43,606 nt of DNA from Xanthomonas arboricola pv. guizotiae (lineage in GTDB: Bacteria > Pseudomonadota > Gammaproteobacteria > Xanthomonadales > Xanthomonadaceae): positions 1-43,606 of the forward strand of contig NZ_MDSK01000038.1 in assembly GCF_002940205.1 (NCBI RefSeq), written 5' to 3'. The notes below the pieces were generated by a model. That model did no database searches. It was not told the DNA's origin and worked only from the letters and a program-made list of their open reading frames with translations. The translations under genes and the position numbers were made by a program. Numbering within the stretch: the first letter of the stretch is position 1; each line of letters opens with the position of its first letter. Of this stretch, positions 8,415 through 15,131 are shown piece after piece.

Positions 8415-9902
8415 ATGAACGATCGCTCACAACAGCTCTCCTTGCGCGAAAAGATCGGCTACAGCCTGGGCGACCTGGCGGCCAACCTGATCTTCCAGAC
8501 CCTGGTCACCTTCCTGGCGTTCTTCTACACCGATGTGTTCCGCATCCCGGCGAGTGTGGCCGCCACCCTGATCTTCGTGGTGGGCATGCTCGGCGCGTTC
8601 GTGTTCACGCCCATCATCGGCATCCTGGCCGACCGCACCCGCACGCGCTGGGGTAAGTTCCGCCCGTGGATCCTGTGGACGGCATTGCCGTTCGGTGCCT
8701 TGTCGCTGGCCGCATTCAGCACGCCCGCACTCGGCGAGCAGGGCAAGATCGCCTACGCCTTCGCCACCTACACGCTGCTGATGCTGGTGTATGTGGCCAA
8801 CAACCTGCCGTACTCGGCCTTGAGCGGTGTGCTCACCGGCAGCATGGAGCAGCGCAACAGCTTGTCGGCCTACCGCTTCCTGGCGGTGACGTTTGCACAG
8901 TTCATCATCCAGGTGTTGTTGCTGCCGCTGGTGCTGATCCTGGGCAATGGCGACAAGGCACAGGGCTTTCGCAACACCATGGCGCTGTTCGCCGCCGTCG
9001 GCACGCTGTGCTTTCTGATCACCTTTTTCACCACGCGCGAGCGCGTGCTGCCGATCAGCGAACAACGCAGCAGCGTGCGCCAGGACCTCACCGATCTGGT
9101 CCGCAACCAACCCTGGCTGGTGATGCTGGCGCTGACCATCCTGGTCTTCATCAATCTCGCCATGAAGGGCGGGATGTACATCTACTACTTCAAGTACACC
9201 CTCGACGCGAACGCATTGACGCTGTTCCTCGACAACGCCGGCTTCAACCGCTTCATTGCTGCAATCAACAGCATGCTTACCGGCGCCGGCCTGAGCGCGC
9301 TGCAATGGCCGCAGGACGCACCCACCTCGGCCTTCAGCGTGTTCAGCGCCGGCGGCATCCTGGCGATGATCGTGGGCATCGGCTTTTCCAAGCGGCTGGC
9401 CGACCGCTACGGCAAGCGCAACGTGTTCGGTGGCGCGCTGCTGATCTCCACGCTGTTCCTGCTGGCGTTCTACCTGTACCCGCCGAGCGCGACCGGCTGG
9501 GTATTCGGCTCCTACGTGCTGCACGGGTTCTTCTACGGCATCACCATCCCGCTGCTGTGGGCGATGATCGCCGACGTGGCCGACTACTCGGAATGGAAGA
9601 ACCACCGCCGTGCCACCGCGATCATCTTCTCGGCGATGTTGTGCGGCCTGAAGATCGGCCTGAGCGTCGGCGGCGCGCTGGTCGCCGGCATCCTGGCGTT
9701 CTATGGCTACGACGCCGCCCTGCCGCTGCAAAGCGATGCCGTGACCAACGGCATTCGCCTGGCCATCAGCGTGTATGCGTCCATCCCGTTCCTGCTCGGC
9801 ACCGCGTTGCTGGCGCTGTACGAGATCGACAAGCCGCTGGAAACCCGCATCGAACACGAGCTGGGCCTGCGCCGACGCAGCGCCGCGCTCGCCAGCAGTT
9901 GA
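8415..9902 (+). CDS. GPH-family sugar:cation symporter (xyloside transporter)
   Basis: A 495-aa inner-membrane transporter of the glycoside-pentoside-hexuronide (GPH) family, related to MelB, XynB and YicJ. It starts at ATG 8415 (MNDRSQQLSLREKIGYSLGDLAANLIF); the frame is open much further upstream but that stretch lies inside the TBDR. Family motifs are the N-terminal KIGYSLGD, the loop GILADRTRTRWGKFRPWIL between helices 2 and 3, and ADVADYSEWKNHRRATAIIFSA in the C-terminal half. About 12 membrane segments are visible. It lies between the TBDR and the GH43 gene, so it probably moves xylo-oligosaccharides that reach the periplasm into the cytoplasm for cleavage by the GH43 enzyme. The exact substrate is inferred. 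Confidence 0.9.
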   Translation: MNDRSQQLSLREKIGYSLGDLAANLIFQTLVTFLAFFYTDVFRIPASVAATLIFVVGMLGAFVFTPIIGILADRTRTRWGKFRPWILWTALPFGALSLAAFSTPALGEQGKIAYAFATYTLLMLVYVANNLPYSALSGVLTGSMEQRNSLSAYRFLAVTFAQFIIQVLLLPLVLILGNGDKAQGFRNTMALFAAVGTLCFLITFFTTRERVLPISEQRSSVRQDLTDLVRNQPWLVMLALTILVFINLAMKGGMYIYYFKYTLDANALTLFLDNAGFNRFIAAINSMLTGAGLSALQWPQDAPTSAFSVFSAGGILAMIVGIGFSKRLADRYGKRNVFGGALLISTLFLLAFYLYPPSATGWVFGSYVLHGFFYGITIPLLWAMIADVADYSEWKNHRRATAIIFSAMLCGLKIGLSVGGALVAGILAFYGYDAALPLQSDAVTNGIRLAISVYASIPFLLGTALLALYEIDKPLETRIEHELGLRRRSAALASS

Positions 9903-9938
9903 CGCCCTCTCCCTCCCACCTCATGCACAGGTACGCGC

Positions 9939-10973
9939 ATGTCCGATGAACTGCACACCGCTGCACTGCAGGCGCTGGCGCGCACCGCCATTTCCGCACC
10001 GCTGGTCACCCACCTCTATACCGCCGACCCTTCCGCACACGTGTTCGACGGCGCGTTGTACATCTACCCCTCGCACGACATCGATGCCGGCGTTGCCTTC
10101 AGCGACGACGGCTCGCACTTCGACATGGCCGACTACCACGTCTTGCGCATGGCCCATCCCGGTGCACCGGTGGAAGACCTGGGGCAAGTGCTGCACGTGC
10201 GCGACGTGCCCTGGGCACAGCGCCAGATGTGGGCACCGGATGCCGCGCAGCGCGACGGCAAGACCTATCTGTATTTTCCGGCCAAGCGGGCCGACGGCAT
10301 CTTCCAGATCGGCGTGGCGGTCGGCGATGGCCCGCAAGGCCCGTTCGTCGCCGCAGCCGAACCTATCGCCGGCACCTACTCGATCGACCCGGCGGTATTT
10401 GCCGACCACGACGGCGCGCATTACCTGTACTTCGGCGGCATCTGGGGCGGCCAACTGCAGCACTACCGCGACAACGTCTATGCGCCGGACCATCAGGAAC
10501 CGGGCGACGACGCGCCCGCACTCGGCCCGCGCGTCGCCCGCCTGCACGAGGACATGACGCAACTGGCCGAACCCACCCGCGAGATCATCATCCTCGACGA
10601 ACACGGCACACCATTACGTGCCGGCGACCATGCCCGCCGCTTCTTCGAAGGCCCCTGGGTCCACCACCACGCCGGCCGCTATTACCTGTCCTACTCCACC
10701 GGCGATACCCACCGCATCTGCTACGCCACCAGCGATACCCCGTACGGGCCATTCGCCTACCAGGGCGTGCTGCTCGCACCGGTGGTCGGCTGGACCACAC
10801 ATCACTCCATCTGCCTGTTCAACGGCCAGTGGTACCTGTTCTATCACGACGCCGTGCTGTCGGGCGGGCAAACGCATCTGCGCAGCATCAAGATGGCACC
10901 GCTGGAACACGACGCGGATGGAAGGATCGCGACGATTCATCCATATGGGGAAGACGCGGTATCGCCCTGGTGA
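9939..10973 (+). CDS. GH43 beta-xylosidase / alpha-L-arabinofuranosidase
   Basis: A 344-aa five-bladed beta-propeller hydrolase that removes xylose or arabinose from xylo-oligosaccharides. It has no signal peptide, so it is probably cytoplasmic and acts after import by the adjacent symporter. The expected catalytic trio is visible: the general base Asp in YTADPSAHVF (about D30), the pKa-modulating Asp in TYSIDPAVF (about D150) and the general acid Glu in RFFEGPWV (about E237). The HHS motif in GWTTHHSICLF matches the metal-site histidine of GH43. It begins 36 nt after the symporter stop and is the last gene of the rightward xyl-box operon. It corresponds by context to gly43E of X. campestris. 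Activity on xylose versus arabinose substituents cannot be decided from sequence. Confidence 0.9.
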   Translation: MSDELHTAALQALARTAISAPLVTHLYTADPSAHVFDGALYIYPSHDIDAGVAFSDDGSHFDMADYHVLRMAHPGAPVEDLGQVLHVRDVPWAQRQMWAPDAAQRDGKTYLYFPAKRADGIFQIGVAVGDGPQGPFVAAAEPIAGTYSIDPAVFADHDGAHYLYFGGIWGGQLQHYRDNVYAPDHQEPGDDAPALGPRVARLHEDMTQLAEPTREIIILDEHGTPLRAGDHARRFFEGPWVHHHAGRYYLSYSTGDTHRICYATSDTPYGPFAYQGVLLAPVVGWTTHHSICLFNGQWYLFYHDAVLSGGQTHLRSIKMAPLEHDADGRIATIHPYGEDAVSPW

Positions 10974-11320
10974 ATGCCGTCGGGCTACCGCCTGCCGGAA
11001 CTCAAACCAGCCCGTCATGGCTCGACCGCCGGCGCTGAACGACACGTCCTGCCACCGCTGCGCTTTCAAAGCGCGTCGTAATCCTTGTTGCGGCTGATCG
11101 TCGACCCGGCGCTCACCGCTCCGTGATCGCGCGTTTCCTGGCATGCACAAGGCGTCGGCCTGGCGCTTCAACGCCGCCATGACATGTCGAGCGTTACGGT
11201 CGTGCCGCTGGCACACCACGCCAGCGTGCACCCAGTCCGGAACTGCATCGCATGGGGTTGCATCCGGACGCACAGCAACGCCGTAGGTCTATCTACGGGT
11301 TCTTTCTGGTGGAGGTTGCC
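10974..11320. other. Intergenic region, no gene seen
   Basis: 347 nt after the GH43 gene. I see no T-rich terminator after it. A short inverted repeat, CCGTAG/CTACGG with a 6-nt loop (11281-11298), sits just upstream of the lipocalin ribosome-binding site. Nothing else is recognisable. Confidence 0.5.
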
Positions 11321-11854
11321 ATGCGAGGTGGTTCGATGCTGTTGTTGCTGACGCTAGCGGTCTACGGGAGTGCAAGTGGGAGCGAGCCGCGTGCCGCCCT
11401 GCCCCGCGCAGACAGCGTCGACGTGCCGCGCTTCATGGGCGACTGGTACGTCATCGCGCACATTCCCACCCGGCCCGAGCGCAAGGCCTACGATGCCGTG
11501 GAGCGCTATGCGCTGCGGCCGGACGGCCGCATCCAGACCACCTTCACCTACCGCAAGGGCAGCTTCCAGGCGCCGCTCAAGTCCATGCACCCGATCGGCC
11601 AAGTGGCGAAGGAAGGCAATGGTGCGCTGTGGAGCATGCAGTTCTTCTGGCCGTTCAAGGCCGAGTACGTGATCGCCTGGCGGGATGCGGCGTATGCGCA
11701 GACCATCGTGGCGCGCAGCAAGCGCGATTACGTCTGGTACATGGCGCGTACCCCGCAGGTCTCCGATGCCGACTATCAGCAGGCTGTCCAACGTATCGCC
11801 GCAATGGGCTATGACGTGTCGCAGCTGCGCCGCGTACCGCAGTCGCAGCGGTAA
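11321..11854 (+). CDS. Lipocalin family protein (Blc-like), periplasmic
   Basis: A 177-aa small beta-barrel of the bacterial lipocalin family, which binds lipids or other small hydrophobic molecules in the envelope. The start is ATG 11321, with GGTGGAGG upstream. A signal peptide (MRGGSMLLLLTLAVYGSASG) follows, with no lipobox cysteine, so this is a soluble periplasmic form rather than a lipoprotein such as E. coli Blc. The lipocalin GxW motif is present as FMGDWYVIAHIP, followed by the typical VERYALRPDGRIQTTFTYRKGSF and ...YVWYMARTPQVSDADYQQ. The stop codon lies in a tandem octamer repeat. It is monocistronic by context. The natural ligand is unknown. Confidence 0.85.
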   Translation: MRGGSMLLLLTLAVYGSASGSEPRAALPRADSVDVPRFMGDWYVIAHIPTRPERKAYDAVERYALRPDGRIQTTFTYRKGSFQAPLKSMHPIGQVAKEGNGALWSMQFFWPFKAEYVIAWRDAAYAQTIVARSKRDYVWYMARTPQVSDADYQQAVQRIAAMGYDVSQLRRVPQSQR

Positions 11855-11879
11855 CGCGGTAACGCGGTAACGCGGTAAG
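11848..11879. repeat. Octamer tandem repeat, four copies
   Basis: GCGGTAAC is repeated head to tail four times, the last copy ending in G. The first copy contains the lipocalin stop codon TAA. Copy-number changes would leave the protein length unaltered because the stop is in the first unit. Confidence 0.9.
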
Positions 11880-11886
11880 GGTGCAA

Positions 11887-11923
11887 CGAGCTCAGCGATG
11901 CAGTGACTGCATCGCTGAGCTCG
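11887..11923. terminator. Perfect 17-bp hairpin between convergent genes
   Basis: CGAGCTCAGCGATGCAG is followed by the loop TGA and its exact reverse complement. It lies between the converging lipocalin and rraB genes, 14 nt past the rraB stop. There is no T-tract on either side, so it would act as a bidirectional or Rho-assisted transcript end, or as an mRNA 3' stabiliser. Confidence 0.65.
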
Positions 11924-11936
11924 AACACGGGCTGCG

Positions 11937-12290
11937 TCAGGCGTCCTTGTCATCCACGGAAAACTCCCAGCCGTCATTCAGGCCACCCAGGGGCTTGGCC
12001 TCCACGGCCAGCTCCTCCTCGAATGCCGAAATCGCCTTGTGCGACGGCACCATGGTCGGATATACCGTCACGTCCATCGGAAACGCGGTGTTTTCCGGAT
12101 AGTGGCAGCAACGCACCTTTTGCTCGAAGCGCAGCAGCATCACCGAGAACTCCAAGGCCGACTCCTTCGTGGGGAAGACCACGGAGAACGCAATCTCGCG
12201 CGGCTTCGACAGGTTTACGCCTTGCTGGGCAATGTGCCAGAGGGTGTTGCCATTATCGTCGTTGGGATACAGGTCCGGATGTCGTTGCAT
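11937..12290 (-). CDS. rraB: RNase E inhibitor RraB family protein
   Basis: A 117-aa acidic protein matching the RraB (regulator of RNase E activity B) family, which in E. coli binds the C-terminal region of RNase E and alters RNA decay. The family pattern is clear: DLYPNDDNGNTLWHIAQQG near the N-terminus, KPREIAFSVVFPTKESALEF, then VTVYPTMVPSHKAISAFEEELAVEAKPLGGLNDGW near the C-terminus. The start at ATG 12290 (MQRHPDLYPNDD) fits the family; its ribosome-binding site is weak. It appears monocistronic and converges with the lipocalin gene across the 37-nt hairpin. Confidence 0.82.
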   Translation of the reverse strand: MQRHPDLYPNDDNGNTLWHIAQQGVNLSKPREIAFSVVFPTKESALEFSVMLLRFEQKVRCCHYPENTAFPMDVTVYPTMVPSHKAISAFEEELAVEAKPLGGLNDGWEFSVDDKDA

Positions 12291-12479
12291 GTGAGCTTCG
12301 GTCTTTGGCGGCCCGTGGCCAGGGAAGAGCGCTGGCGCTGATTGTGCGCTCTGATCGCGTGTCGCCAGGATCCAGACCTCGGCTGCTGGAGCCTACCGTC
12401 TCCCGGTGTTCGAGGTGCCTGCTCAGGCAATGAACCCACTACGCAGATGGCCGTACGATGTGCGACCACCTCGGGCAAT

Positions 12480-13052
12480 TCACGGCACCCAAACCAGATT
12501 CATCAACTGCGGATCAGCCGTCACCTTGACCAGCTTGCCGCTGGGGCCGAACTGCGCCTGGTACTCGGAGAAGCTGTCGCGCCAGTAGCGCCACAGCGAG
12601 GCGTCCAGATTCGGGTTTTCGCTGCTGATCGGGTAGCCGACGGCCATCAGCACCTGTTCGCGGGTCATGCCGCCGGTGAGCTTGCCGTCATTGATGGCCT
12701 GGCGGATCTTGGGCGGGAAGGTGGCCAGCTTGAGCTTGGGGTCGGCGGTGACGACATAGCGGGCGGCGAAGGCGGTGTTGTCCAGGTCGCGGCTGTAATC
12801 GTTGCCGATGGACTGCTTTTCGCCGGCGATCTTGAGGTTGACGCGGTTGCGACCGAAGCCGGTGACGCTGACCGGGGTGCCTACGGGAAGCATGCGCTTG
12901 CCGTCTTCGGCGTAGTTGCTATCGCTGATCCAACTGCCGTCGGTGCGCAGGTTGCAGCACAAAAAGCCGTCGTACTTGGCGACGTCGGCGGCGCTGGCCA
13001 GGTTGGCGGCGGTGAGCAGGCTCAGGGCCAGCAGGGAAGAACGCAAACGCAT
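12480..13052 (-). CDS. Periplasmic protein of unknown function with a BamE/SmpA-like stretch
   Basis: A 190-aa exported protein. ATG 13052 has AAGGAG about 9 nt upstream, and a Sec signal peptide (MRLRSSLLALSLLTAANLASA, cleavage before ADVAKYDG) follows. The mature part has a CC pair (GFLCCNLRTDGSWISDSNY), then VSVTGFGRNRVNLKIAGEKQSIGNDYSRDLD. A C-terminal segment DGKLTGGMTREQVLMAVGYPISSENPN...LWRYW resembles the SmpA/BamE fold, where the GMT-x-QV-x-x-x-G-x-P signature is typical. It lacks a lipobox, so it is not BamE itself. It is monocistronic and divergent from the small DUF465 gene. I cannot name a function. Confidence 0.75.
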   Translation of the reverse strand: MRLRSSLLALSLLTAANLASAADVAKYDGFLCCNLRTDGSWISDSNYAEDGKRMLPVGTPVSVTGFGRNRVNLKIAGEKQSIGNDYSRDLDNTAFAARYVVTADPKLKLATFPPKIRQAINDGKLTGGMTREQVLMAVGYPISSENPNLDASLWRYWRDSFSEYQAQFGPSGKLVKVTADPQLMNLVWVP

Positions 13053-13196
13053 CGTAAAGACTCCTTTCTCGACGGCCATGGCCGCGCGGCAATGATGAGG
13101 TGAGGCGCGCCGCCGTTTCCCCAACGGCGCGCAGGCATTGTCGCAGCCCCGGGCGGCTTGGCAAGCACAGGTGACGCGGCCGGCCCGTGGTTGTGT

Positions 13197-13412
13197 ATGC
13201 TCGGAGCCGTGGAAACTCTCTCACCCGCCGAGATCGCCGAGCAGATCGCCGAGTTGCGACGCGCCCACCGCGCGTTGGACGAGGAGATCCAGCGCGTGCC
13301 CGCCAACATGGAGGACGAGCTGCAGATGAAGCGCCTGAAGAAGCGCAAGCTGCATCTCAAGGACTGCATCACGCGGCTGGAAATGGAGCTGGTGCCTGAC
13401 GAGCCGGCGTGA
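13197..13412 (+). CDS. Small DUF465 (YdcH-like) coiled-coil protein
   Basis: A 71-aa charged helical protein. The core EIAEQIAELRRAHRALDEEIQR...EDELQMKRLKKRKLHLKDCITRLE is the DUF465/YdcH pattern: two helices in a hairpin with the LKKRKLxLKDxI signature. No function is established for the family. The start is uncertain: ATG 13197 gives MLGAVETLSP..., while GTG 13209 begins at VETLSP and fits the usual family length. No strong Shine-Dalgarno supports either. It is divergent from the periplasmic protein gene at 12480-13052. Confidence 0.75.
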   Translation: MLGAVETLSPAEIAEQIAELRRAHRALDEEIQRVPANMEDELQMKRLKKRKLHLKDCITRLEMELVPDEPA

Positions 13413-13824
13413 GGTTGGTGCGTGCGGCCGCCTGGGTTTGCTTTGCGGTCGTGGATATCAACGTCGCGGTGACAGGCAGTTGAGTCAGTTGGTGACGCAG
13501 GCAGGGGTTTGTCGGCATGGCGCCGGCTTGAGGCGTGTCGCGTTGGTCGCTTGGGCCGCACCCTTACCCCAACCCCCGCTGCGCGCCCCGGCCCACGTCT
13601 TGCGACGCGGGCGCTCCAAGGCACGCGCGCCAGTGGCGCGCAAGCTATGCCGCTTCGCCCCGAAGGAACAGGGGCTTGATATGCCGGCCTTGGAGAATTG
13701 TCGATCTCTTCGGCCGATCTGGGCAACGGATCCGGGCGCTTGTTCGCGTCAGCGGACGTGCAAGCGCCTCACCGTTTTTGCGCGTCAGGCGCCGATTGTC
13801 GTAAGACGACCCGAGCCACCGTCC
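13413..13824. other. Intergenic region, no gene seen
   Basis: 412 nt between the DUF465 gene (+) and the MDR oxidoreductase (-), which converge. It contains a CCTTACCCCAACCCCCGCTG-type stretch near 13560, of the sort scattered through Xanthomonas intergenic DNA. ORFs here have atypical composition and no recognisable product. Confidence 0.5.
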
Positions 13825-14805
13825 TCAACCTGCGCGTAGCAGGATCTTGCCGCGGCGGCCCGGTTCGGCGCTTGCCGCTGCCGCTTTCGCCGCGTCTTCC
13901 AGATCGAATACCGCTTCCACCGGCAGGGCCAGGCTGCCATCGACGGCGGCCTTGAGCAGTTCGCCGATCATGCGGCGCTTGTCCTCGGGCTTGGTGGCGG
14001 CCATGACCTTGCTGCCCCAGAAGCCGCGCACGCTGGCCTGCTTGAAGATCACATCGCCGCTGGAAATCTGCAGCGGCTCGCCGGTCATCGAGCCGAACGA
14101 GATCAGCTCGCCGCCCTCGGCAAGCAGCCCCATCAGGTCGCCGGCTGCGCTGCCGGCGACAGAGTCGATTGCGCGCACGATCGGTGCCTCGCCGGCCAGC
14201 GCGCGCGCCTTGTCCTGCCAGCCTGCTTGCGCGGTGGAGATTGCGTTGCCGATGCCGAGCGCTTTCAGCTCGTCCGCGCCGGCGTCGCGGCGCACCAGGT
14301 TGATCACGTTGATGCCGCGTGTGGCGGCGAGCATGGCCACGGTCTTGCCGACCGCGCCGTTGGCGGTGTTCTGCACGATCCAGTCGCCTTTTTTGACGTG
14401 CAAGGATTCGATCAGCATGAGGGCGCTCAGCGGCATGGCGATCAACTGGCAGCCGCGGTCATCGTCGAGTGCGTCGGGCAGCGGGACGACGCCGGAGGCG
14501 TCGGCCAGGAAGAATTCCGCCCAGCTCTCGTGCACGCCGGCGGCGACCACGCGCTGGCCGGTCTGCAGGCCTTGGACGCCTTCGCCGAGTGCGTCGATCA
14601 CGCCCGCCGCTTCGCTGCCGCCGATCGCGGGAAGCTCGGGCTTATAGCCGTAATTGCCGCGCACCGTCCACAGGTCGTGGTTGTGGATCGGCGAGCGACG
14701 CATGGCGATGCGCACCTGGCCCTTGCCGGGGTGCGGAGTAGGCCGTTGACCGAGTTCGAGCACCTTGGCCGGGTCGCCGAACTGGGTGTGGATGGCTGCG
14801 CGCAT
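13825..14805 (-). CDS. MDR-family zinc-type alcohol dehydrogenase / quinone or enoyl reductase
   Basis: A 326-aa medium-chain dehydrogenase/reductase using NAD(P)H. ATG 14805 has AGGAG upstream. The N-terminal GroES-like domain contains PIHNHDLWTVRGNYGYKPELPAIGGSEAAGVIDALGEGVQGLQTGQRV. The cofactor domain starts at about residue 135 with WIVQNTANGAVGKTVAMLAATRGINVINLVRR, the NGAVG variant of the dinucleotide loop seen in enoyl-reductase (MECR/ETR) and quinone-reductase subfamilies. The catalytic zinc cysteine of true alcohol dehydrogenases is not seen, so it is probably a zinc-independent reductase. The C-terminus is standard (EAVFDLEDAAKAAAASAEPGRRGKILLR). It is monocistronic by context. The substrate is not deducible. 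Confidence 0.85.
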   Translation of the reverse strand: MRAAIHTQFGDPAKVLELGQRPTPHPGKGQVRIAMRRSPIHNHDLWTVRGNYGYKPELPAIGGSEAAGVIDALGEGVQGLQTGQRVVAAGVHESWAEFFLADASGVVPLPDALDDDRGCQLIAMPLSALMLIESLHVKKGDWIVQNTANGAVGKTVAMLAATRGINVINLVRRDAGADELKALGIGNAISTAQAGWQDKARALAGEAPIVRAIDSVAGSAAGDLMGLLAEGGELISFGSMTGEPLQISSGDVIFKQASVRGFWGSKVMAATKPEDKRRMIGELLKAAVDGSLALPVEAVFDLEDAAKAAAASAEPGRRGKILLRAG

Positions 14806-15131
14806 GGAGATCTCCTGCCGGGCACGCCTGTGGTCCAACGCACCCGATCGTGATGAACGGTGGCGCGATGCTATCGGCAGGGCTGCAAGAGGGGGATGAA
14901 ACGGACGGAACTGTTGTGTGAAGTTCCCGGCGTTGGTGAACAACGTCGGAAGTGACTCTGGTCTGCTGCAGCGCTGGAGGATTTGCGTGCTGACCGGCCC
15001 TCATCCGCCCTTCGGGCACCTTCTCCCGGTGGGAGAAGGGAAGCCTCTTGCGCGTCTGCGCTTCCCTGCTGGTGCGCTGCCATTGCCTGCATCACATACC
15101 GCAGGGAGACGATGGCGTTTGTAGCGTCGCC
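14806..15131. other. Intergenic region with a small REP-like hairpin
   Basis: 326 nt between plsB and the oxidoreductase, both leftward. At 15019-15039 CCTTCTCCC, loop GGT, GGGAGAAGG forms a 9-bp stem within TCATCCGCCCTTCGGGCACC-type flanking sequence. This is a form widely dispersed in Xanthomonas intergenic regions. It could help end plsB transcripts. Confidence 0.6.

Noticed and set aside
12215..12478. Small ORF upstream of rraB
   Set aside because: Overlaps the rraB start in another frame; no motifs or ribosome-binding site.
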